A DNA stretch of 64,000 bases, taken from contig JANAVB010044017.1 in NCBI GenBank assembly GCA_029216955.1, positions 4,424,234 to 4,488,233 on the forward strand, written 5' to 3'. Shown piece after piece: positions 1 through 14,918 of the stretch (the stretch's first letter is position 1; each line of letters begins with the position of its first letter). The notes under the pieces are model-generated. The model saw only the letters and a program-made list of their open reading frames with translations. It did no database searches and had not been told where the DNA came from. The position numbers were made by a program, and so were the translations under genes. This DNA comes from Iris pallida. Lineage: Eukaryota; Streptophyta; Magnoliopsida; Asparagales; Iridaceae.

Positions 1-769
1 CGATTCATAGTAGTCTTTTTATTTCATGTTTATACATATGTCTTGCTGCTTGTTGACACGCTCGTCACACGGAGATTACTATCATGGATTTATTATACAT
101 TCTTGACTGTCATTTTCATGATTACCATGCTTGCAACCTGATTCCATGAGTACTAGCTGGGCGGGGAAATATCTTAGTAGACGTGTGAACTACCCCTTAT
201 CCATCCCAATATGTCTAATCTTGACTGATAGCAGCTGCACACGACACGTGCAGGGTGCCGTATTTATCCCTTAGCCGTTCACATGTCGAACTAGATATTT
301 CAAATCACATAGATAGTTGTATTTTATTTGTTTTCCTTGTCTTCTTTACCAATTGCCATGTCATCAGTTACTTTCTAGTTTTCATCTCTCATATGTTATT
401 TTCATGTCTTATTAATCCTATTATGTTTTTGCATTGCCGTCGGTTTGTGTGCTTGTTCCATTCCTGACTGGAAACTAATATTTTTCAGGTTAGCTGTGGC
501 TTCTCTCAGCATTGGGAGATACGGGTGTACTTGCAGGCCAAAACTTAGACTTTAGATAGATGTTGTAGCCTTTTCAAATATGTGTAAGAATTTTGTACTT
601 TTTTTCAAATATAAATGTTGTAAATAAATTTAGAAATGTGAATGAGCAATAAATGTTGTATTTTGTGATTTTGAGCATCTTGGCCGTGACAGCGTTCTAC
701 CGCCGACTCTGCGGCATAAGCTGGCTTGGAAACGTCTCGTATTCGAAAATGTGGGTGCGGGTCATGACA
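1..769 (+). repeat. 3' part of the 5' LTR of element A
   Basis: Near-identical to 6980-7747 with scattered substitutions and a length difference of about one base. It ends ...GGGTCATGACA. The ORFs in it (255-467, 653-835) are also open in the other LTR copy (7234-7446) but show no protein-like features. Confidence 0.85.
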
Positions 770-3277
770 AGTTTTTGTGGTGGTCTATGCAGGTCAGTTT
801 TCGCAAATTATACGAACTTGGTAGTACCATATTAGTCGTACTACTACGAGCCTGCGACTAGAAAATGCTTATTCATAATTAGGATTGAATTAACGACTAA
901 GAATAGGAGTCTCTTATTAATTTGATTATTGGGTAGTTAAGGATTAGGCCATGCAAATTATTAAATTTAGATAACTTGGAAGATTTTTATAGATACACTA
1001 TTACATTTTGATACGACGATATGACCTAAGGTGGGTAGACTATTTACTCATCAACTTAGGCCTTCCTGGAGTCGAATTCTTAACCGTAACCCCTTTTCCC
1101 GAATTTTATAAATTTTTATTTATTTGAATTAAATTATGATTTTTGGAATTTTATTAATATTCATTTATAGTTATAGAATGGTTTAGTCATGGTTAAGATT
1201 TAGAGTACAAGATGACTAGAAATCATGGCACGGATAGTGTGGTCGTGTGCCTTGTTTAATGTTCTAGCTATGGTAGAGAAAGTCGAGCCATAGGTGTACC
1301 CTAACTAGGAAAACATGGCAAAGTTGTGACTTGATCCCTATAGATAATTTAATTTGTTATAATTCGACTTTTAGAAGACCCGGTTGTTCTAAACTAGCCC
1401 GAACCCAAGCTCTAGTAGTCATGTAATGAGACCAATGACGTCTATGTAGATATATAGTTGTGTATATATTTCTAGTCCATTTTTAGTCTCGTGAATAATT
1501 TTTTAAAATTTTATTTCGAATATAATATATGTATTATTACTATTTAAATTTATATTTTACTTGGAAGTAGTATAACCTTCTCTTAGATTAATTTTTGGGA
1601 TTTATTTAAGATATACATATATATTTGGGTGTAATGTATATTCATAACTGGTATACATAGTACTTTATACATATTTCCCCTGATCTCGAATATTAGAGAA
1701 ATAGAAATAAAAAAATTTAATCGCTCTTGTCTTCGGTCATCCTCGTCCTAATCAATCGTCTGAAATTACAAAATTGATACCTCACTTCAAGGACAGATAC
1801 TTGCATTCTTTCTCTATCTTATCAACCTGTAGGACTTTTGTAACTCCTTTAAAAACCCTTATGGATATAGTAGAAGAATATTCGTTGACTCACGCTGGCA
1901 AGGCAGCAGCGCACTGTCGCCATTTACTCGAATTATCGAGACAGTGGGTTCAATGCAGCCAGAAGCGCACTGGCGTGGCATGGTCCCTAAGTTGAAATAA
2001 TTTCGAGTAAGAGTAAATTATCGAATATTATTAAAACTATGTCCTTGTTGTCCTATTTAACCTTTGAATTGTTATGTCAATATTGGATAGAGTCGATAGA
2101 GTATTCGATACCATATCATTATCTAAGTCATGATACCAAGGGTTTACTGCAGCCAGATGTACACTGGCGGGGCATAAATTCTCGACAAAATGACTTCACG
2201 TATACATATGGTTTTCAAAATATTATAGAAGACTAAACCCTTTTGGCATGTGACTATCGATTTCCATGGTTCACAACTCCATGAACCCTCAATAAAAATT
2301 TGATTAGTTCTTATCTTTTCATCTCTTAAACCCTCCCTTTTTGGTACTTTGTCGTATCTTATTAATTTTTCTAGAAATCAAATAAACCTATTTAAATTAC
2401 TTTAGCTAGATTCATAATCATACTTAGATTATGATTTGATCGTGCTAAAACCAATTTCGACTTGGATCATCCTTAACAACTTTTTGATCGCAACTAGATT
2501 ATTTGATTATATTTCATTCATATCAATTCACATATTTTTCTAGATTTAGAGTATGTAATCGTGCCTAAATAATTTTGTTAGTCATGCCTAATGACTTTTC
2601 TTTGTTCAGTTAATCTCTATATCCCTGACCATGGTGTCTAGACCCTTTTGCCTATACTTTAACCATACCCAGTGACGTTTTCTTGGGATTCGGCCCTATT
2701 CACAATCTAACTCATTTTCATCATTGATCATATCATTCCTTGATCGTGCCTATATTTCAACTCTAATATCTCTAATGTTGGATTTTATTCCCCTGTGATT
2801 ATGACTATTTTAATCATATTCATGCTCATGCCAACTTTTAAATTTTAATCATGCTTAATGACTTTTATCTAAACTTATGTTCGTTCCTGTCCTTGAGCAC
2901 GTATCAAATTTTGACTAGATCTTTTGACCATATAATCTGGCCATATAATTTATCATGCCTAAACAATTGCTCGTGATTGAACCGATTTCCTTGATCACCC
3001 TTAAACAAAACGTGACCGTGACTCGATTATAAACGATTTTGATCGTGTCAAATCGCATATTTCTTGTCTACTATTTAATTACTTTGACTTCATTTTATTT
3101 TATGTTATCCACGATCCCGCGTGACTAATTTGATCAAGACTCATATCATCCACTTGACTATATCAATGGTCGTTCATATTCACATCGGTCAAAATTTTAT
3201 TTCTTGAATATATTCTTAGTCGTACCTAATCGTGTCCTTAAATTCGAGGACGAATTTATTTCTAAGGTGGGTAGATT
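770..3277 (+). other. Internal region of element A, no recognisable coding domain
   Basis: The first 30 bases resemble the leader that follows the 5' LTR in the other chromoviruses of this window. The rest is AT-rich. It holds degenerate repeats around 1880-1990 and 2145-2190 (GCAGCCAGA..CACTGGCG..GGCAT) that recall the degenerate leader repeats of the tandem-array family. No ORF longer than about 75 codons and no retroelement domain is visible. A purine-rich stretch at 3262-3277, next to the 3' LTR, is the likely polypurine tract. Confidence 0.6.
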
Positions 3278-4621
3278 TGTAACTCCTCTTCCCAATATTT
3301 TCAAATCTTATTTATTTACTGTGTTGTATTTTTCTTTTTTCATTAGAACGTGTCTTGGAATAAATTATCTTTGAAAATATAAATATTATATGTTATTTCA
3401 AAACCAGTTAACAATTTATGGTTTGAAAGCATTAGTTGGTTTTTGTAAAAATAATTATTCTTTTCTACTCATTAAATTGCTTTACAAAAATATTTTGGAG
3501 TTCCTAAATATTGATTTCGAAAATAGTTTTAAAATTATAAATATTTCATGTAATTTTGTATTAAAAAAATTATGTCCTGAATTATTTAATTCTTTGGTTA
3601 GAATATATATAGTTTAGCTGGATAAAAGTTAAGTATTACATCCAAGTTATTGTGTTGATCATTTATGCAAGGTGGAATTGAACTCATACGAATTGAGTTA
3701 TTAGATAATATAGAATTATTATTTCAATCGTTATAGCATTTCAATTAAATTAGTTTGTATTTAAATTATATTTGACTTGGACTAAATTCATGTGCGGAGC
3801 TATCTACTAAAGTTTAAATTATTTGATGAGATAGAGTAATGCTTTAAACTATGGGTTACGATCATTTAAAATAATTGATTAGATCAATGATTTAGTTAAG
3901 CTAATGATATTACCTTCTAGCAAATTTTGGTTAGATTATTTTAATTTAAAAGTTATTATTTGATTTGAATTTATATGATCTAAATTACCGATTATGTTAA
4001 ATATTGATTATATTCTTATATCCATAAATGGATTACGATTAGAGTAACTCGTATTTAAATTCTGTGCGATTTAAATCTGTGAATGTTTATCTATTAGGAT
4101 TTATATTATTTGATAATGTTGAGTATTATTTCAAAATATGGTATTATCTTAAAATCTTATAGTTATCAAGTACTAAATTGGAATTGACTATATATTTTTA
4201 CATATTATAAACAATATATTAATTTTGCTGGATTGATCGAATTGAGATTTCATTAACTTAATTTTAAGTTTATTTGGATATATAAAGATATATGTTGATG
4301 ATATCGAGAATTTTTAGAAATATTATTATGATACCAAATTATTTTATTAAGATTTAAATTATTTGAATATTATTTCAAATTATTATAACTAGTATGATAT
4401 TGGATTAAGGTTAGATTAAATCTGCTTTAAACATTTTAGTTGTTTTAAAGTGTTATCAATTGATTAATTACTCGATCACAAAACCAGCATAATCCTAAAG
4501 CTTTGAAATGATGTGAACATGTGTGTATCCATATTTTATTTAACCAAATCTTTTGGATTCTGTATTTTTCCTATTCTAATCTCTGGCTCTTTACCTTTCC
4601 ATAAGAACACCACCTCCTTCC

Positions 4622-4630
4622 CTATATATC
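4622..4630 (+). promoter_or_regulatory. Candidate TATA box of the element A LTR
   Basis: CTATATATC followed about 30 bases later by an A/C-rich leader and then a GC-rich region. The position suits the U3/R boundary of a plus-strand LTR. This is judged by position and sequence only. Confidence 0.4.
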
Positions 4631-4679
4631 AACCAACACTTCAAATACAAAATCCCTTCCATATAACCCGACCTATGGC

Positions 4680-5760
4680 AACATCTAATGCCGCGCGAGC
4701 AGCTAGAGAAACTCTCCCCTCAGTCCCTGACATCACCACTATATTGACCATCCGACTCGCCCCAGCTGAACCGTCACAACACCGCCACGCCAATAACAAC
4801 ATCACAGCATCCTCATCAAACCACCATCATCATCGCCACCATCAACCCAGTCAACACCCAAAACTATTGCCGTGTCCGGACCCATGCGTCCGTGTCATTC
4901 CCATCTTATTCCAAGATTATACATTACAAATCAATCACGTGACCGACCCAGACACGAGCTACCAGAATCCCCAAACCGCTATCACAACTCGTCCACCACC
5001 CCCACCTACATACCTCGCCGGTGAGTCGCTCCACGTTCGCCGAAGTCGACCCTCCTCGTGGTCACCACCGCCTCCTCCGAGCGCAGAAGTTCGGACACCA
5101 CGAGTGGCGCCCAGTCGGGGGGCACCCCAAGCGTCGGTTGCCGCCACGCGAGCACTGCCACACGTTCGATCTCGAACGTTCGACCTCCAGCGCTGTGGAT
5201 GGGGCCACGGCAACCCGTCCAACCTTGTTGACATCTCAGCTCAGCCCCGTACGGAGCAGATTCATTGCGCCCCCGTCTGGAACTCCACCGTGTGAGCGTC
5301 GTCATCCCGAGGCCGCTCGCGCCTTCCGCGGTTCCCTTCAGAGGTACGGCTGCCTCCGCCATGGCCGCCCAGACCAACCTTCGGCCGCGTGCGCTCCAGC
5401 CCGGAGGAGCACCGTCGGCGCTTGAAGTGGGCACCGATCCTCGCGTCGCAAGAGCTCTGTCGAATCGGTGGGCTGCTTTTCGCCCCCCGGGAGCATGGCA
5501 AGCCACGGGTCAGATCTTCCTTGACGCGTTGCCTCTCCTCCGTGCGGGTACCCCATGGCCGCCGCTGTGTCACGCTCTGCCGTGGCTCCCTCCCCGTACG
5601 GTCGAAGTCCCCAAAAGTGCCGCCCGGCCGACCACATCGCCGGTCTCGACCTTGTCCCGACGCCAGCTTCGCCGGGTCCTCCGTGGGCTCCGCTGGCCTC
5701 CACCACAGCATCAAGAGCTGTCGACCCCATGGGCACCGCCGGGCTCCTCCTCTCCTCATT
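4680..5760. other. GC-rich, CpG-rich island inside the element A LTR
   Basis: GC content rises sharply against AT-rich flanks, and overlapping ORFs of 90-260 codons open on both strands (for example 4513-5295 and 5265-5822 plus, 5006-5506 and 5262-5759 minus). The predicted proteins are Pro/Arg/Ala-rich with no family resemblance, as expected from GC-rich DNA that lacks stop codons. It may be an LTR leader or a captured fragment of a GC-rich host exon. I do not call a gene here. Confidence 0.5.
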
Positions 5761-7747
5761 CCCCTTTCAATTGGTCCCCTTTCCCTTCTGTAAGCTTCTC
5801 TCTCTTCCGTTCCTTTTATTAGATTAGATATTGGCTTTGGGAAAGAGGAACAGCTGTGTGGTCTTCATCTTTTATTTGACTATTATATTTATTAATAACA
5901 TCAGTATGTATTGGTATGTACAATACAGGTACATATACCACATCATGATTAGAATTATACTAGAGAGCAATTATATTATTTTTCTTATTATTATTATTAT
6001 TATTGTCATATAAAAATATTTCTATAATAATTTTTCTTTCTAAATGGTAATTTGTAACAAAATATTATTTTTAGCTATGGGCCTTGAGAGTATTACATTT
6101 TTTCAGTTACTAATGTTTTGGAATATTGAGATTATAGTCTGGGCTGCTTAAGCCATTAAAACTATTATTAAATAATTTGTATTTTTGTTTTTATTGATTC
6201 GTTGGGCCAGAGCCTTGTAATCCATAGAAACATCAACAGTCCAGTAAAGGACTTAATGGTTTTGGGGTATTGGGCTGTTATTTTTAATCTAATTGAAGGA
6301 TTAGGCCTTTATGCATATATTGTAAATAGTAAAATTAATTTTAAATTGTATTTATTTTTGTTATTAAAATTAATTTCTTATTAAAATTTATACTTATTTA
6401 GGCCATGAGCCCAATAGACCATTTAAATAGAATTTGTTATTTTGGGATTTCATGTTAAGCATTTTACTAAATATGTTGGTGCGCGTATAGCTATAAAGAA
6501 TTTATATTAGATTTTATAATAAACTTTTATATAATAAATATTTTTATAGTTATATAAAAGTATATATTTTAGTTTAGTTATAAGTATATTTAAGTGTATT
6601 TCGAGAGGACTTTTATAATATACTCTAGCTTAAAAAAATAATTTGGTTATGGGCTTTTATAAATATTATTATTTTAATAGTTATAAATACTTTCTAAAAA
6701 GTCTAATTAATATGGTAGTAAATATTTTCTAAAATAAGTTATATATATTTATACAAAATTCTCTTCGGTTCTCATCTTGATCGTGCCTAGTCGTACGTCC
6801 CTATTTTCTATGGTTCTGATTTTGTCATATCAACCCTAGGCTAATCGGACGGTCCCGGACCCAATGACACGATCTGTCCCATCATTAGAGGTTGTCTTAC
6901 ATACTTGTGACATCCATGGCTATTCGGTGCCAACATCAACTGAAACTTAATTCAGGCAAGTGCACTTTCTGATTGCTTTCGATTCATAGTAGTCTTTTCA
7001 TTTCATGTTTATACATATGTCTTGCTGCTTGTTGACACGCTCGTCACATGGAGATTACTATCATGGATTTATTATACATTCTTGACTATCCTTTTCATGA
7101 TTACCATGCTTGCAACCTGATTCCATGAGTACTAGCTGGGCGGAGAAATATCTTAGTAGACGTGTGAACTACACCTTACACTTCCCAATATGTCTAATCT
7201 TGACTGATAGCAGCTGCACACGACACGTGTAGGGTGCCGTATTTACCCCTTAGCCGTTCACATGTCGAACTAGATATTTCAAATCTCATAGATAGTTGTA
7301 TTTTATTTGTTTTCCTTGTCTTCATCACCAATTGCCATGTCATCAGTTACTTTCTAGTTTTCATCTCTCATATGTTATTTTCATGTCTTGTTAATCCTAT
7401 TATGTTTTCGCATTGCCGTCGGTTTGTGTTCTTGTTCCATTCATGACTGAAAACCAATATTTTTCAGGTTAGCTGTGGCTTCTCTTAGAACTGGAATATA
7501 CGGGTGTACTTACAGGCCAAAACTTAGACTTTAGATAGATGTTGTAGCCTTTTCAAATATGTGTAAGAATTTTGTATTTTTTTCAAATATAAATGTTGTA
7601 AATAAATTTATAAATGTGAATGAGCAATAAATGTTGTATTTTGTATTTTTGAGCATCTTGGCCGTGACAGCATTCTACCGCCGACTCTGCGGCGTAGGCT
7701 GGCTTGGACACGTCTCGTATCCGAAAAAGCGGGTGCGGGTCGTGACA

Positions 7748-8064
7748 GCTACCGTAATTCATGCCATAGAATTCATCTCGATATGAACAATCAAAGTCTA
7801 CGATGATCCAACAAAAATTAAATTCAATAACAAGGAGCAAGGGTGAATAGAAACAAAAGGAAAGGATTTCAAGTTGACGTTCAACCAAAATTCTCAAGGG
7901 TCGTCCCAGGAATGTCTCAAAAGTCCTAACTGTGATTAAGTAACTCCAATCATTTCCTAAAACCTACATCCTAATAGCAGGCTCGTAATTAGTACTCTAA
8001 GTCGAGTACCATTACGAAATTGCACTAGTTGCGACACGGACCTGCTTGGGCCACCATAAAAACG
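7748..8064 (-). repeat. Internal leader remnant of a further array unit
   Basis: This piece has the same length (317 bp) as 14602-14918 and matches it closely; 50568-50882 is the third copy. On the minus strand it follows directly after the 5' LTR end and would be the leader with the primer-binding site. It is cut on its left by the 3' end of element A. Confidence 0.8.
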
Positions 8065-11450
<3,386 letters not shown>

Positions 11451-11533
11451 AATCTACTATCCTAAAAAAATTTGTCCTCGAAATTAGAGCAACTAGCACA
11501 GAAAACACAAGCAATAACAAAGGAAATAATACC

Positions 11534-12066
11534 TCAAGGCTCGAATAGATAAGGGTAACGCTCCCGCATCTCGTCCTCTCTCTCCCAGGTAGACTTACCT
11601 GGAGAGTGATGCCTCCATGCGATAGGAATCAAGGGTATAACCTGGTTCCGGAGCACCTTCTCCCGACGATCCAGAATCTCCACAGGCGGCTCTGGATAGT
11701 TGAGAGTAGGCCCCACCTCTATCGCAGAACGATCCAATACATGGTTAGGATCTGCCACGTACCGCCTCAGTTACGACACATGGAATATATTATGAACTCC
11801 CTCGAGCATAGGCGGCAAGTCCAGTCGGTAGGCTACTGCACCGACCCTTTCTAGAATAGTGAAAGGTCCGATGAAGCACAAACTAAGCTTTCCGCCTCGG
11901 CCAAAACGAATCATGCCCGTGTCAAAAAAATTCTCAGGAACACCATATAGTCAACCTAGTCACAAAACAACTCTCAACACAAACCTAGAACACTATCACA
12001 ACAAGCACAAACAGAATCTAAAACTATACCTCGAATTCTAACGGTCTTTGGTGCTATCGGACCAAT
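11534..12066 (-). pseudogene. Integrase C-terminus and chromodomain relic (INT1)
   Basis: The minus-strand ORF at 11534-11758 ends in a chromodomain-like segment (motifs VEILDRREKVLRNQ, WRHHSPG, STWEREDEMRERYPYL), which is also present in element C at 22777-23181. Upstream, the same strand holds the integrase C-terminal (GPY/F) region, damaged by stops and indels. A candidate intron at 11956-12029 separates its two parts at the same site as in element C. In chromoviruses the chromodomain guides integration into chromatin. This copy cannot give a working integrase, because the catalytic core is absent. Confidence 0.65.
11956..12029 (-). other. Candidate intron in the integrase C-terminal region (INT1)
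   Basis: On the minus strand GAG|GTATAG opens and GACTAG|GTTGAC closes a 74-base segment that is T-rich before the acceptor. It lies exactly where element C has a 94-bp intron and INT2 a 74-bp one (17948-18021). The flanking codons are those that encode the residues around the element C splice site. Confidence 0.6.
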
Positions 12067-12317
12067 TGTTGCTGCCTATCCTAGGCCACCCGAAGTCTAT
12101 ACTTGATCTACCACATGCTCATCTACCAAGATATGATACTAGCTCCTAGAGTTAACACATGTATTTCTACTCTTCTACATAAATTCTATTACAAATAGAA
12201 TCATTCGCAGATAAGGTTACAGTTCTAGTTATCATCTCTAACTTATCTCAAGAAAACAACCCAACATCTAGATTAGTCACTTACCTCCAACCGGGTTTAG
12301 TGGCTGGAACTCCCTCC

Positions 12318-12983
12318 CTAAACCGGGGCTTTAGCTATGAGGGGTGCACTAGGACAGTCTCGCATCAGCTGTGTAGCTAACCAACAAAACAGGCATAATC
12401 CCTTTCTCTTCCTACAATTGATCCTTACCAGCCCCATCTTCTTACAGTAGTTACAGGTAGGCACCGGCTCTATTGGTCTATGTTGAACAGGAATCCAAAC
12501 TAGAATATATGTCATAGGCTGAAGGTTTGTGCGGTTCTGAGGCCCAGAGTGGATACTATTCCTGACTCTCTTGGAACTAGGCTCTTTTTCTCGAGAATGC
12601 ACTAGGTCCCTGAGTGCCTGGATCCTCTGATTCTGCTTCCTTAGGATCTCGGTCTGAACTCTCTGTATCTCTAACAAGTCCTGAAGGAGTACAGATATAT
12701 GAGTTCCATCAATGGGCAAATCTTCTGAGAATATGGTATAGGGCACCACTCCAGGAGGCAGAGGAAGACTCTCGGTCTTGGACGAAACTGCAGCCCTCTC
12801 TTGAATGGTAGGGAAACTCTCTGGTGAGGCTGCTACCACCTCCTCAATGGCAGGTGGTGCAACTAACCCCTACTCAACCGGAGGGGTCACAACCTCCTGA
12901 GAAGTAGGAGGTAGAAGTATACCATCAGTCACGTCCGAAATTGCAGCTACTCTCATACGACGGGCTCGGGTCACGGGTGCCAT
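12318..12983 (-). pseudogene. Truncated gag relic with zinc knuckle (INT1)
   Basis: The frame opens with ATG at 12983-12981 (MAPVTRARRMRV). It is cut by a TAG in the Pro/Val-rich N-terminus, then stays open for 173 codons (12839-12318). A zinc knuckle of CX2CX4(H-like)X4C pattern is visible (CNYCKKMGLVRINC), with its usual His changed to Leu, and a second Cys-rich segment follows (CLFCWLATQLMRDC). The central capsid-like domain of chromoviral gag is missing, so the N-terminus is joined directly to the zinc-knuckle end. INT2 has the same structure. Confidence 0.6.
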
Positions 12984-14918
12984 ACTGAAAAGGTAGGTAT
13001 AAAACAAGGAATCATTAAAGTTCGTAAGACAGGTTATCAAAATAATGAAAACCGATAATTATCATGATAACAGAGGATCTATCTACATTGGGTTACCAGT
13101 TGTAATACTACCGTATACTATGGTTTCAGGCTATTGTAAACTCAACTTACTGGCACACACTATCCAGGATACTATAATACACTTTATGAGATACTACCTT
13201 CTATTGTCTGCCTCAAAAGAATGCGGTTAAATAGGTAGCATGCGGGGCTCGATTGAATGGGTCACATGTGTCATGTGGGTAGTAGGATAAATGTGGATCG
13301 TGTCCATATTTTGGGTCAATAAGTTTAGGTCGAAGTAGTGTCCCTCAATTCGAGTCGGAAATAAAAGTGACTTCGTGGGGGTGAATCAAGATCGGGTCGT
13401 GTCAGGAAAGTCATACAATAAAATGAAGCACCAAATGGTGTATCTGAGTGGGACACGAAGGTCATGGGTGTAGGGTGTCTTGACTAGATCATGCATGTGA
13501 AGTTGGTTTTGAGAAAATAACTAGTCTTGTGCTCCTAATTTAAAAGTCATGGCAATGTGCATATGATAATCATAAATAAAAGTAGAAATGGTCAATGGCC
13601 TAAATTTATCCAAAGTTATACGATGCAAATATAGTACAAGGGAGCCAGTTTGAATGGGACATGATATATCAAAATGAAGATAATCTTGTCTACTACAAAC
13701 TCATGAAGGAAGTTTCCAGAGATTGACATCTCTGATGCTCCAGAAATCAAAGTCACGAAAAGAACATTCGTCTGTCTAGAATACTCTCTCTAGGGTGTCT
13801 ACCCAAGTCTTGACACTGTCTACACAAGGCACTAACTCCTCTATATGATACTTGGATGGTACCCCTATACTAGGTTGCTCATGTCTCTCCTCCAACTAGT
13901 CGTTAACTTTGGTGCCTAAACTTCTATAACACTTGAGATACTTCGATTTCTACTAGGGTACTCCTCCTATTCTGGTACCTGGTGCAACTCCTACCTTGAC
14001 ACTCATTAACCAATCTAGGGTTCTCATCTATACTTAATTATCAATATTCATATACTATACTTCCTAACCATACTCTAAACTATTAACACAATTACTCAAG
14101 GACACAGACCAACTGCAAATCACCAAGCCATCACACTAAGAAGAACCTATAATGAAATGAGAATCTACAAAGACCTGGACTAAAGAACCGATAGTATCCT
14201 TACTCCTAAGCTAATTGAGGATGGAATAGAATCTATAATAACAGAAGTGAATTGATAGAGATGACATGTTAGGACCCTTCTTAAGATACAATCTGATAAT
14301 TATACACGTCTGTCCTAAATCATGATACTCAGAATCCTCGCCACCCAGTAAGCAAGGCTGCGATAAACGGTAGATTCCATAACTGGGTATTTACCTTTAT
14401 AATTATGTCGTCTGGAATCCTTGCCACGTCGACTAGTATAGCTACGAGAAATCTCAAATCTTATAATCAAGATATGTATATCCGAAGTCAGACCTCTACG
14501 TTTCCGCCACGTCAGCCAATATAGCTGCGATAAACTCAGAGTTCTATAGCCAAGTAGACATTTACCTTCTCTATTATTCTAGTCAACATATGTTATCAGA
14601 AGCTACCGTAATTCATGCCATAGAATTCATCTCGATATGAACAATCAAAGTCTGCGATAATCCAACAAAAATCAAATTCAATAATAAGGAGCAAGGACGA
14701 ACAGAAATAAAAGGAAAGGATTTCAAATTGACGTTCAACCAAGATTATCAAGGGTCGTCCTAGGAATCTCTCAAAAGTCCTAACTGTAATTGAGTTACTT
14801 ATATCACAACCTAAAATCTACATCCTAATAGCAGGCACGTAATTAGTACTCTAAGTCAAGTACCCTTTCAAAATTGTACTAGTTGCGACACGGACCTGCA
14901 TGGGCTACCATAAAAACG
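12984..14918 (-). other. Leader of INT1 (no gene)
   Basis: About 1.9 kb between the gag start and LTR2. It holds three degenerate repeats of 75-100 bp at about 14336-14570, each with a TCC(T/G)(T/C)GCCAC..GC(T/G)(A/G)CGA core. They recur at 50286-50520 in the INT2 leader. The minus-strand end next to LTR2 has the TTTTTATGGTAGCCCATG leader. No ORF of interest. Confidence 0.6.

Larger units (their letters stand above)
1..7747 (+). mobile_element. Element A: non-autonomous Ty3/chromovirus-like LTR element (5' end outside window)
   Basis: Bases 1-769 are a near-copy of 6980-7747, so they are the end of a 5' LTR and of a 3' LTR. The 5' LTR ends in TGACA and is followed at once by a leader like those of the other chromoviruses here (TTTTTGTGGTGG). 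The 3' LTR starts at 3278, where a purine-rich AAGGTGGGTAGATT runs into TGTAAC. This gives a plus-strand element with an internal region of only about 2.5 kb. I find no gag, protease, RT or integrase, so the element would need enzymes made by another. Its right edge splits the internal sequence of the tandem array: the sequence from 7748 matches 14602 onward. The left target duplication lies outside the window. Confidence 0.8.
3278..7747 (+). repeat. 3' LTR of element A (about 4.47 kb)
   Basis: It begins TGTAAC after a polypurine-like run and ends TGACA at 7747. The first part (U3) is very AT-rich. A TATA-like CTATATATC lies near 4622-4630. Downstream lies a strongly GC-rich block at about 4680-5760. 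The last 770 bases match the 5' LTR copy at the window start. Confidence 0.75.
11451..14918 (-). mobile_element. INT1: internal region of the first full array unit
   Basis: Read on the minus strand it runs: candidate primer site and leader (14918 to about 12984), gag N-terminus and zinc knuckle (12983-12318), a non-coding stretch (about 12317-12060), integrase C-terminus with an intron (12060-11860), chromodomain (11758-11534) and a polypurine-like stretch next to LTR1. The deletion of protease to integrase core is shared with INT2, so it predates the array and marks a non-autonomous family. Confidence 0.75.

Noticed and set aside
4513..5822. Overlapping ORFs of 90-260 codons on both strands
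   Set aside because: They result from high GC with few stop codons inside an LTR; composition is Pro/Arg/Ala-rich and no domain is visible.
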